Both the position numbers and the translations under genes were made by a program. 17,015 nt of DNA from UKL13-2 sp040006575. Its GTDB lineage: Bacteria; Pseudomonadota; Gammaproteobacteria; Burkholderiales; Usitatibacteraceae. Below, one piece after another: positions 7,191 to 14,189 of the stretch (position 1 is its first letter; each line of letters starts with the position of its first letter). The notes below the pieces were generated by a model. That model searched no databases and was not told the origin of the DNA. It saw nothing but the letters and a program-made list of their open reading frames with translations. The DNA is taken from the NCBI GenBank assembly GCA_040006575.1, contig JBDTWS010000087.1:1-17015 (forward strand). Direction: 5' to 3'.

Positions 7191-8948
7191 CTACAGCGGC
7201 GTGCACATCACCACACCTTCATTGATCCAGCCACGGTCGCTGACGAGCACGCCGGCTTCATAGCGGCTGGTTGTATAGCGATGGTTGGAATCGTTCTGCA
7301 GCCAGCGGTTGTTGTAGAGCCGCAGCACTGCCTGGCTGCCGGTGGGACACTCGGCGGTATTGGCGCGGTGGGCCCAGAAATCTACGCCCTCATCTACGGT
7401 GCCCAGCGTCCTCACCAGATTGCAGTCCGCTGCCTCGGTTGAGAAAAAGTGCGTGAGGATTTTCGGATAGAAGAATCGACACACCGGCGCCTGTGTGGCG
7501 ACGCGTGATTCCGCCGGACCGGGGATGGTGAAGCCCTTGAATTGATAACCGGTGCGCGACCAGCCGGGCCCGGCGATACCGCTGTCGATGATGTTCTTGT
7601 CCGAGTTGCGAGACGTGATGAAGTAGCGGTTGAACACCTCGCTGCGGAATTCATCCACCAGCACTTCGCCGGGACCCACCGCAGTCGGTGGCGTGTAGTC
7701 GATATGCAGGTTGTCGTCTAGTCCACCCTTGATATTTTTCTGCCGGGTAAATTGGTCCAGCGCGGTCTTGTCGCCATTGAGATAGGCTGAGAAAAACGGG
7801 ATGACCCAACCGAATACATCGTCGGCGTAGCTGGTGGCATAGGTGTGTTCGACACCGGTCAGTGCGACCTGGTAGCGCGCCCCCCGGAACTGCTTCATGG
7901 CCTGTTCCATCATGATGATCGGTGCGGTGGTATCCGCCGTGCCGGAGATGGCGAGGAAGGGTTTGGTCACCTTGTTGGCGGTGGCATTGTTGTCGCCGAA
8001 CGCGGGCAGGAAACGCTGTCCCGCATACGGCACATAGCCGACGGCCGCCTTGATGCGGGGATCCTGCACGGTAGCGCGCGAATTCAGGCTCGGGTACCCG
8101 CTGGTAATTTCTGCACCCAGCAGCCAGATCATGGTCGCACCACCCATGCTGCCGCCGATTCCGCCGATGCGGGTCTCGTCGATGTATGGGGCGAATTGCG
8201 GACTGGCCAGCATCAGGTCAACCACGGCCTTCATCGAGAGCGGACGCAGCGCCTGCAATTCCACGATCTTGTCGAAGTTGAGTAGGATGTAGGCGATATC
8301 GCCGAGGTCCTCTACCTTGACGCGGGAAAAACGCTTGTCGCCATGAAACGGCGCAGCAACGATGTAGCCATAGCTGGCCATGCGCACCAGGAAGTCCACC
8401 GACTTGCCGTCGACCGGGCTACCGGCGAGGCCGTGAGAGAACATCATCAGTGGCCAGCGGCCGCAGCCGGCTTGCATATTGAAGATGGTGCACGCCTGGG
8501 GTGCCAGGATCGGCAACTGGCCGACGCGCTGCATATGCGGAATGCGCTGGCCGTCGGGCAGCAGATAGTCGGGCCGTGGGTTCGAGGGGTCGGTCGGATA
8601 GCAGGCGATCACCACAAAATCAACGCCGGTGTTGCGGCGGCCCGGATACAGGTCACTGTTGGGTATTTGCGGACGCGCCACCAGCGTGTCGCCGGGTTCG
8701 AGCAGGATGTCACGCACGTAATGATCGTTGGCACCGGTCCAGAAGTCGTCAACATTGCCACCAAGTTGGGCAAGGCGCGTGCTGTCGATGGCAATATTGG
8801 AACAGGCGACCTGGAAACTGCCGGGGGCGACCGGCAATTTTTCGATGCTGTGGTTGGGAACTGCGGCCTGCGCGCCGAGGGGGGCAAGTAGCATTAGCGT
8901 GGCGGCGGCGGACAAGGCGAACGAGAAAAGCGTATTTCGATTGTGCAT
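7191..8948 (-). CDS. Secreted alpha/beta hydrolase (lipase/esterase-like) with C-terminal DUF5648-like domain
   Basis: The protein is probably exported and hydrolyses an ester; the substrate is unknown. ATG 8948 was chosen because GGAG stands five bases upstream and it gives a clean signal peptide (MHNRNTLF, then a hydrophobic core, cut near AQAA at about 29); the longer frame to 9011 adds 21 unlikely residues. Of 585 residues, about 30-400 form an alpha/beta hydrolase with oxyanion motif FSHG (170-173), nucleophile elbow GGSMGG (S267), acid in GTAD (D339) and base in GVEH (H368), all in the expected order. This resembles PAF-acetylhydrolase, dienelactone hydrolase or polyester hydrolase families. 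From about 427 to the end there are three aromatic/threonine motifs, NRYFIT (440), HFFST (500) and HRYTT (556), plus paired cysteines, matching the DUF5648 repeat module common in betaproteobacterial secreted proteins. It is convergent with ccmH, 29 bases apart. Confidence 0.85.
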   Translation of the reverse strand: MHNRNTLFSFALSAAATLMLLAPLGAQAAVPNHSIEKLPVAPGSFQVACSNIAIDSTRLAQLGGNVDDFWTGANDHYVRDILLEPGDTLVARPQIPNSDLYPGRRNTGVDFVVIACYPTDPSNPRPDYLLPDGQRIPHMQRVGQLPILAPQACTIFNMQAGCGRWPLMMFSHGLAGSPVDGKSVDFLVRMASYGYIVAAPFHGDKRFSRVKVEDLGDIAYILLNFDKIVELQALRPLSMKAVVDLMLASPQFAPYIDETRIGGIGGSMGGATMIWLLGAEITSGYPSLNSRATVQDPRIKAAVGYVPYAGQRFLPAFGDNNATANKVTKPFLAISGTADTTAPIIMMEQAMKQFRGARYQVALTGVEHTYATSYADDVFGWVIPFFSAYLNGDKTALDQFTRQKNIKGGLDDNLHIDYTPPTAVGPGEVLVDEFRSEVFNRYFITSRNSDKNIIDSGIAGPGWSRTGYQFKGFTIPGPAESRVATQAPVCRFFYPKILTHFFSTEAADCNLVRTLGTVDEGVDFWAHRANTAECPTGSQAVLRLYNNRWLQNDSNHRYTTSRYEAGVLVSDRGWINEGVVMCTPL

Positions 8949-9052
8949 GTGTGCTCCGGATTCGGGGATTGCGTGTCTGCATAGGACTGCAGGACATTTC
9001 TGTGTAAGCATCGCGCCTGGGGCCGGTTTCTGGCATTCTTCAAACGCGCTAA

Positions 9053-9087
9053 GGAACGTAGGACTTTTCCGTCACATGAAACGTTCC
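9053..9087. promoter_or_regulatory. Inverted repeat GGAACGT-N21-ACGTTCC between divergent genes
   Basis: Perfect 7-base arms at 9053-9059 and 9081-9087 lie in the 168-base gap between the divergent hydrolase and the CoA-binding protein gene. This is a suitable place for an operator, but no partner regulator is seen in the window and no convincing -35/-10 pair was found for either gene. Confidence 0.3.
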
Positions 9088-9116
9088 GGCCCGCACATCG
9101 GAGGACACCTGGCGTT

Positions 9117-9575
9117 ATGGACGACATTGCTACCTTGCGGCGCATCCTGAAAACCAACCACGTCGTTGCCGTTGTCGGCCTGTCGGCCAACTGGTGGCGC
9201 CCGAGCTTTTTCGTGGCCAAATACCTGATCGACCATGGTTACCGTGTGATCCCGGTGAACCCGGCATATCAGGAAGTGTTGGGGCAGAAGTGTTACCCCA
9301 GCCTCAAGGATGTGCCGGAAAAGATCGATATCGTCGATTGTTTCCGCAAATCCGCGGAGATTTTGCCGCTGGCGCAGGATGCTGTCGATATCGGTGCAAA
9401 ATGCCTGTGGATGCAGCTGGGCGTGATAAACCAGGATGCGGCGGCGCTGGCCACGAAGGCGGGGCTCGATGTGGTGATGGACCGCTGCATAAAAATAGAG
9501 CATGGGCGCCTGTTCGGCGGGCTGAATTACGCCGGGGTGAATACACGTGTAATCTCGGCGAAAAGACCGGTTTGA
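9117..9575 (+). CDS. CoA-binding domain protein (YccU-like, CoA_binding_2 family)
   Basis: This 152-residue protein is a single Rossmann-type domain. The nucleotide-binding loop follows the first strand (VVAVVGLS, about 16-23), the second strand is YRVIPVNP, and the end carries DRCIKIEH, the family's characteristic C-terminal segment. The family binds CoA or related nucleotides and its cellular role is mostly unassigned. GGAGGA at 9100-9105 is 11 bases before the ATG. It is divergent from the hydrolase and followed by 182 bases before the NfeD gene, so it is probably its own unit. No odd features. Confidence 0.87.
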   Translation: MDDIATLRRILKTNHVVAVVGLSANWWRPSFFVAKYLIDHGYRVIPVNPAYQEVLGQKCYPSLKDVPEKIDIVDCFRKSAEILPLAQDAVDIGAKCLWMQLGVINQDAAALATKAGLDVVMDRCIKIEHGRLFGGLNYAGVNTRVISAKRPV

Positions 9576-9757
9576 AATAACCAGTAAAAAAGGAGTCGAC
9601 GCACTGATTGCGCACTGCGGCGCTGCAGCATGAATGCCCGGCAATTGCTGCTCATCAGGAATGACGTTTGTTCGTCGCAGACTGCGGGTCGTTCGGGGCG
9701 ACTGCCTTGACGGTGGAGGGAGCGGCGGCCAAGATGGCGTCGTCATCGGAGGAAATC
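9576..9757. other. Intergenic region between CoA-binding and NfeD genes
   Basis: No RNA gene, strong hairpin with T-tract or confident promoter was found. A TTGACG at about 9707 resembles a -35 box but has no matching -10. The open frame running upstream from NfeD here (to 9668) lacks its own ribosome binding site and is not taken as coding. Confidence 0.4.
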
Positions 9758-10204
9758 ATGCAGGACTATTTGATCTGGACCGTTGTGGGATTCGTGCTCG
9801 TCATCGTGGAATTGATGACCGGGACTTTTTATTTGCTGGTACTGGGCGTGGGCGCGCTGTTCGCCGCTCTCGCCTCCTACCTGGGTGCGCCGTTTATCGT
9901 GCAAGTCGCCGTGGCCGGCGTGGTCGCCAGCTTCGGCACGTGGTGGGTGCAAAAATGGCACGCCGCCCATCGCAAGGATGGCGACCAGTCCAATGCCATT
10001 GACGTCGGCCAGATGGTGACCGTGGTCAACTGGGTCAATCGTGCTGAAGGCATGCTGCGCGTGAAGTACCGTGGTGCGGAATGGGATGCGCGGGTCAAGC
10101 CGGGCGATGTGGTTTCGGCCGGGGCCGGCGAGGGCGCGATGCTCTACATCCTGGCGCAGGACGGCCAATGCTGGGTGGTTGGTAGCCAGAAGCTGGTGGG
10201 CTAG
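9758..10204 (+). CDS. NfeD family membrane protein
   Basis: NfeD proteins accompany SPFH/stomatin proteins and are thought to help organise membrane microdomains or quality control. The 148 residues start MQDYLIWTVVGFVLVIVEL. Two or three membrane helices fill about 5-66. A C-terminal OB-fold follows (VGQMVTVVNW ... LRVKYRGAEWDAR ... VVGSQKLVG), as in the short NfeD1b type without the ClpP-like protease domain. The frame is open to 9668, but a strong GGAGGAA at 9748-9754 sits four bases before ATG 9758, which fixes the start. The stop TAG shares its last base with the next GTG frame, so the downstream reading may be translationally coupled. Confidence 0.92.
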   Translation: MQDYLIWTVVGFVLVIVELMTGTFYLLVLGVGALFAALASYLGAPFIVQVAVAGVVASFGTWWVQKWHAAHRKDGDQSNAIDVGQMVTVVNWVNRAEGMLRVKYRGAEWDARVKPGDVVSAGAGEGAMLYILAQDGQCWVVGSQKLVG

Positions 10205-10689
10205 TGCTCCAGCGTCTCATCAATGGGCTCATTGCCGGCGTCATAGCCTGGGCGGTAACGCATTCGAAATGGATCGCGCTGACGGTGTTCGGCGTGAGCG
10301 CCAGCCTGTCGTCGAACAAATTTGCCTGGTTCGACGAGGTTACCAAGGGCATCAGGGACGAGATCGAAAAAGCGAGGATCAAGAATGGTGGTTCGCCCTC
10401 GAAACCGCAGGCTCAAGTGTCCGCCACGACTGTAGAGGCCAACAAGGCGGCGGCCCGGATCACTGCGGCAACCGCCAAGACAAATGCAACGGCCGCGGCG
10501 GGCGCAACAAAGGCTGCCGCCAAAGCGCTGGTCGAGGCCAGCACCAAATCCGGGTCACGCCACCAGTCCCACGAGATGCTCAAGAATAAAACCGATGCGG
10601 GTGGTCGCTCTCGCATAGACAACATTTCAATGAAGTCCGCTGTTCCCGTGTCATTCGCAACGGTATTAGAAAAACGCAAGGAGATTCCC
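10204..10689 (+). other. In-frame upstream extension of the SPFH gene; possible small membrane protein gene without a stop
   Basis: From a GTG that overlaps the NfeD stop (TAGTG) the frame runs 162 codons straight into the SPFH protein with no stop. Residues 1-50 look like a real protein: hydrophobic stretches at about 6-17 and 22-33, then WFDEVTKGIRDEIEKARIKNG. Residues 70-115 are a low-complexity Ala/Thr/Lys/Asn tract (for example ATAAAGATKAAAKAL). From about 10560 codon choice and sequence look intergenic. A TAA at 10587 in another frame would end the small protein after a single frameshift. It could be a separate small gene whose stop was lost, a true fusion, or a sequence error. Function is not recognised. 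Confidence 0.5.
10678..10683 (+). promoter_or_regulatory. Strong ribosome binding site that sets the SPFH start
   Basis: AAGGAG stands six bases before ATG 10690. Such a site inside a longer open frame argues that the SPFH protein starts here and not at the upstream GTG 10204. Confidence 0.7.
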
Positions 10690-11682
10690 ATGTTTGCAAA
10701 AATGATTGTCGCCGTCGTCCTGGCCGCTGCCGCAGGATTTTTCACGCAAAGTCCGGCTGCCGCCATCGGCGTGTTCCTGGCGGCGTTCTTCATCGCGCTC
10801 ATCATCGAAGGTGTGCGCATCGTGCCGCAGCAGAACGCCTGGGTGGTGGAGCGATTGGGCAAGTTCCACATGACGCTGCAGCCGGGCTTCAACCTGATCG
10901 TGCCGTTCATCGATCGCGTGGCCTATCGCCATTCGCTGAAGGAAGTGCCGCTGGATGTCCAGGAGCAGGTGTGTATCACCAAGGACAACACCCAGCTCGC
11001 GGTCGACGGCATCATTTATTTCCAGGTGGTGGACCCCAGGCTCGCCAGTTATGGCACGTCGGACTACGAGCTGGCAATTTCACAGCTGGCGCAAACGGCG
11101 CTGCGTTCCGAGGTCGGCAAGATGGAATTGGACAAGACATTCGAATCGCGCGACGAGATCAATCACAAGGTCGTAAGTGTCCTCGATGAAGCGGGCCGTA
11201 CCTGGGGCATCAAGGTGTTGCGCTATGAAATCAAGAGCCTCACGCCGCCGGAATCCATCCTGCGTTCGATGCAGGCGCAGATCACGGCCGAGCGGGAAAA
11301 GCGCGCGCTGATCGCAAAATCCGAAGGTGTGCGCCAGGAAGAAATCAACATCGCCGACGGCCAGCGCCAGGCATCGATTCTCGCGTCGGAAGGCCAGAAG
11401 CAGGCGGCCATCAACAAGGCGCAGGGCGAAGCGACTGCATTGACCACGGTGGCCGAAGCCACGGCATCCGCGGTTCGCCAGGTGGCCGCAGCACTGAGCG
11501 AAGAGGGCGGCATGCAGGCCGCGAATTTGAAAGTGGCGGAGAAATATGTGGAGCAGTTCGGCAATCTCGCGAAGGCCGGCAACACGCTCATCATTCCGAC
11601 CAGCCTGGCAGATGCAGGTGGTTTCGTTGCTTCGGCAATGACCATCCTCGACAAGGCAAAGATCGGCCAGTCGCAGAAGTAG
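10690..11682 (+). CDS. Stomatin/paraslipin-like SPFH (band 7) membrane protein
   Basis: This is a membrane-anchored scaffold protein of the SPFH family (QmcA/paraslipin branch), normally paired with NfeD. The 330-residue form has hydrophobic N-terminal segments (about 4-19 and 23-40) and the SPFH core from GVRIVPQQNAWVVERLGKFH (41-60) through the YGTSDYELAISQLAQT and ALRSEVGKMELDKTFESRD region (about 121-155). A long coiled-coil stretch rich in Ala, Glu and Gln follows (about 195-270), then a conserved end with IIPTSL (301-306). The length matches paraslipins of about 300-330. The start is based on AAGGAG six bases upstream; the same frame is open back to 10204 (492 residues). Gene order NfeD then SPFH supports the pair acting together at the membrane. 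Confidence 0.88.
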   Translation: MFAKMIVAVVLAAAAGFFTQSPAAAIGVFLAAFFIALIIEGVRIVPQQNAWVVERLGKFHMTLQPGFNLIVPFIDRVAYRHSLKEVPLDVQEQVCITKDNTQLAVDGIIYFQVVDPRLASYGTSDYELAISQLAQTALRSEVGKMELDKTFESRDEINHKVVSVLDEAGRTWGIKVLRYEIKSLTPPESILRSMQAQITAEREKRALIAKSEGVRQEEINIADGQRQASILASEGQKQAAINKAQGEATALTTVAEATASAVRQVAAALSEEGGMQAANLKVAEKYVEQFGNLAKAGNTLIIPTSLADAGGFVASAMTILDKAKIGQSQK

Positions 11683-11703
11683 ACACGTTTCAACGAGGCA
11701 AAC

Positions 11704-11765
11704 TCCAGCATTGGGGCGGTTCACAGGGCATTTTTGCCCTGCGAGGCGCACCGGTGCTGGAGTTT
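11704..11765 (+). repeat. Palindromic dispersed repeat, copy B, between SPFH gene and metY
   Basis: The outer arms AACTCCAGCATTGG (11701-11714) and CCGGTGCTGGAGTT (11751-11764) pair over 14 bases, two of them G-U in RNA. Inside is a hairpin, CAGGGCA-TTTT-TGCCCTG (11724-11741). A T-rich run (TTTTAATTTTT) follows, so the transcript could also act as a terminator for the SPFH gene or an attenuator for metY. It matches copy A at 6646-6707 (about 46 of 62 bases). Confidence 0.8.
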
Positions 11766-11786
11766 TAATTTTTAGGAGGCGCAAAA

Positions 11787-13082
11787 ATGGCCGACCGGCA
11801 CTTTGGTTTTGAAACACTTGCGTTGCACGCGGGCCAGATTCCGGATGCCGCCACTGGTGCGCGTGCGTTGCCGATTTACCAGACGACTTCGTTTGTTTTC
11901 GACAGCGCAGATCACGCTGCGTCCCTCTTCAATCTGCAGACGTTTGGCAATGTGTACACGCGCTTGTCGAACCCCACCACTGCCGCGTTTGAAGAGCGCT
12001 GCGCCGCACTCGAAGGCGGGCGTGCGGCAGTCGCCACGGCAAGCGGACAGGCGGCCGAGATGGTGGCGCTGTTCAACATCCTCGAGACCGGCGATCACAT
12101 CGTGTCATCGTCGAAGTTGTACGGCGGTACACACACGATGTTCAACGTCAATTTCAAGAAGCTCGGAATCGAGGCCACGCTGGTGGATCCCGATGATCCC
12201 GAAAATTTCCGGCGCGCCATCCAGCCGAATACGAAGGTAATTTTCTCCGAGACGCTGGGAAATCCGGCGATCAACATGGTGGACCTTGGGGCGGTGGGCA
12301 AGATCGCGCATGAAGCGGGTATTCCTCTTGTCGTCGATAACACCGCCGCATCGCCCTACCTCTGCCAGCCGCTGAAGCATGGTGCCGATATCGTTGTGCA
12401 TTCGGCGACAAAATTCATGGGTGGGCACGGCACAACGATGGGCGGCGTGGTGGTGGAGGGCGGGAAATTTCCGTGGGGCAATGGCAAATTCCCGTCGATG
12501 ACCGAGCCCTCGGAGGGCTATCACGGCGTACGTTTTTTTGAAACGTTCGGCGATTTCGCGTTCACGATGAAGGCGCGCATGGAAGTGCTGCGCGTGTTCG
12601 GCCCGACGCTTTCCCCGTTCAATGCGTGGCAGTTGCTGCAGGGAATTGAAACGCTGCCGGTGCGCATGGACCGGCACTGCACTAACACCATGGCTGTGGC
12701 GGAATTCCTTGAGGCACATCCGCAGGTGGCATGGGTGAACTATCCAGGGCTGAAATCAAACCGCTATCACGACCTGGTGAAACGCTATATGCCGAAGGGC
12801 GCGGGCGCGCTGCTGTCGTTCGGCATCAATGGCGGCACGCTGTCGAGTTTCGAGGCGGGCGTGAAGTTTATTGAAGGTCTTCAATTCATTTCGCACCTGG
12901 CCAATATCGGCGATGCGAAATCGCTGGTGATTCATCCGGCGTCCACCACGCATCGCCAATTGAGCGAGGCAGATCAGGTCAAGGCCGGCGTGCCGCCCGA
13001 TATGGTGCGGCTGTCGATCGGGTTGGAAACGCTTGATGACATCATCTGGGACATCGAGCAATCGCTCGCGGCGATCAAGTAA
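11787..13082 (+). CDS. metY: O-acetylhomoserine sulfhydrylase (O-acetylhomoserine aminocarboxypropyltransferase)
   Basis: This is a cytoplasmic PLP enzyme that makes homocysteine from O-acetylhomoserine and sulfide, or methionine with methanethiol, in direct sulfhydrylation. It belongs to the Cys/Met metabolism PLP family. The N-terminal FETLALHAGQIPDAATGARA and the PLP-site lysine in HSATKFMGGHGTT (K209) are typical of MetY, as is the length of 431 residues (shorter CGS/CBL relatives are about 380-400). Other motifs are YTRLSNPT (57-64), SGQAAE (86-91) and the phosphate-side LYGGTHTMF (111-119). AGGAGG at 11774-11779 lies seven bases before the ATG. A large hairpin element lies just upstream. 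It converges with anmK, with nine bases between the stops and no obvious terminator. metZ-type substrate use (O-succinylhomoserine) is less likely. Confidence 0.92.
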   Translation: MADRHFGFETLALHAGQIPDAATGARALPIYQTTSFVFDSADHAASLFNLQTFGNVYTRLSNPTTAAFEERCAALEGGRAAVATASGQAAEMVALFNILETGDHIVSSSKLYGGTHTMFNVNFKKLGIEATLVDPDDPENFRRAIQPNTKVIFSETLGNPAINMVDLGAVGKIAHEAGIPLVVDNTAASPYLCQPLKHGADIVVHSATKFMGGHGTTMGGVVVEGGKFPWGNGKFPSMTEPSEGYHGVRFFETFGDFAFTMKARMEVLRVFGPTLSPFNAWQLLQGIETLPVRMDRHCTNTMAVAEFLEAHPQVAWVNYPGLKSNRYHDLVKRYMPKGAGALLSFGINGGTLSSFEAGVKFIEGLQFISHLANIGDAKSLVIHPASTTHRQLSEADQVKAGVPPDMVRLSIGLETLDDIIWDIEQSLAAIK

Positions 13083-13091
13083 CCAAGGTAG

Positions 13092-14189
13092 CTAGGCCGG
13101 GTAGGTCGCGCCCAGTACGCAGGCGTGCGCGGCGCCGGTGGTGGCGGTCATGTCGACCGTGCGTCGCTGTGTGGCACGCAATGCGAACCAGGCAAAGGCC
13201 AAGGCTTCCACTTGCTGTGTGGGAACGCCATGGGCATCGGTTTTTTCAACGACGCCGCAGGAAAAACGCCCGGCGAGATCGGCCATCAGCGCGGCATTAC
13301 TTGCGCCGCCGCCACACACCAGGATGCGTTTGGTCGAGGGTGCGTTGCGGGCGACGTCGCCAATGATGACTTTCGAGGTCAACGCCAGCAACGTGGCCTG
13401 CACATCCTGCGGCCGCTCGGTGCCGTCGAGTCGTGACGCGAGCCATGCCATGTTGAAGAGATCGCGGCCGGTGCTTTTGGGGGGCGGTGATGCGAAGTAC
13501 GGGTCATCCGTCAATCGTTGCAGCAAGCTTTCTAGAACGTTTCCCGTTGCGGCCCAGGCGCCGTTTTCGTCATGCGAAACGCCCTGGTGCATGGCAATCC
13601 ATCCGTCCATCAGGCAGTTGCCGGTGCCGCAATCGTATCCCCACGCGGGATTGTGTGGCGCGAGGAAAGTGAGGTTGGCGATGCCGCCGATATTCACCAC
13701 GACGCGGCTTTCATCGGCGCTATGGAAAACACCTTCGTGAAAAGCCGGTACCAGCGGCGCGCCCTGGCCGCCGGCGGCGATATCGCGCGAACGGAATTCG
13801 GCCACGACGTTGCAGCCCGTGAGTTCAGCGAGAAGCGCGGGGTTGTTGAGTTGAACCGTGAAGGCCAGGTCGGGGCGGTGGCGCACAGTTTGTCCGTGAC
13901 AGCCGATGGCGGCAACATCGGCAGCATCGACGCGAGCGTCCTGCAGGCAGCGTTTGGCGGCCTGTGCATACACCTGCGCCAATCGGTTCGCGGCGAGATA
14001 GCTGCGTTCGATTTCATTTCCACCCGCCGTGTTCAGCGCGAGCAATTCAGCGCGGAGGTCGGCGGGATAGGATTCGCTGGAGAACGCGAGGACTTTGGGT
14101 TGCACTTCGGAGAAATCGGCCAATACCGCATCAGCGCCATCGAGCGAGGTGCCCGACATGATGCCAATGCAAAGCGAACGATTATTCAA
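13092..14189 (-). CDS. anmK: Anhydro-N-acetylmuramic acid kinase
   Basis: AnmK opens and phosphorylates 1,6-anhydro-MurNAc to MurNAc-6-phosphate in cell-wall recycling. The ATP-binding IMSGTSLDGAD opens the protein, EFRSRDIAAGGQGAPLVPAF follows, then YDCGTGN with D186 and TQQVEALAFAW with E328; their spacing fits the catalytic Asp/Glu pair reported for the Pseudomonas enzyme. CGGGASNAALM is the second nucleotide-site motif. The frame runs up to 14381, but those residues lie in the M23 gene and do not resemble AnmK. The TTG at 14189 gives MNNRSLCIGIMSGTSLDG and 365 residues, close to the E. coli length (369), and keeps the first beta strand. It overlaps the M23 stop by eight bases, implying co-transcription. 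Confidence 0.93.
   Translation of the reverse strand: MNNRSLCIGIMSGTSLDGADAVLADFSEVQPKVLAFSSESYPADLRAELLALNTAGGNEIERSYLAANRLAQVYAQAAKRCLQDARVDAADVAAIGCHGQTVRHRPDLAFTVQLNNPALLAELTGCNVVAEFRSRDIAAGGQGAPLVPAFHEGVFHSADESRVVVNIGGIANLTFLAPHNPAWGYDCGTGNCLMDGWIAMHQGVSHDENGAWAATGNVLESLLQRLTDDPYFASPPPKSTGRDLFNMAWLASRLDGTERPQDVQATLLALTSKVIIGDVARNAPSTKRILVCGGGASNAALMADLAGRFSCGVVEKTDAHGVPTQQVEALAFAWFALRATQRRTVDMTATTGAAHACVLGATYPA

Noticed and set aside
7845..8891. Plus-strand frames opposite the hydrolase
   Set aside because: The minus strand carries a full catalytic triad, signal peptide and C-terminal module; the plus frames are mirror readings of GC-rich codons.
9668..9757. N-terminal extension of NfeD from 9668
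   Set aside because: No ribosome binding site precedes 9668, while GGAGGAA directly precedes ATG 9758, which starts at the usual first membrane helix.
10071..10589. 172-residue frame overlapping NfeD and the SPFH extension
   Set aside because: It begins inside the NfeD OB-fold in the wrong frame and has shadow composition. Only its TAA at 10587 is of interest, as a stop reachable after a frameshift.
11701..11765. Known SAM or SAH riboswitch before metY
   Set aside because: I could not match the conserved cores of these classes, and a related copy inside ccmH points to a dispersed repeat.
13083..13091. Terminator between metY and anmK
   Set aside because: Only nine bases separate the stops and no stem with a T-tract is seen on either side.
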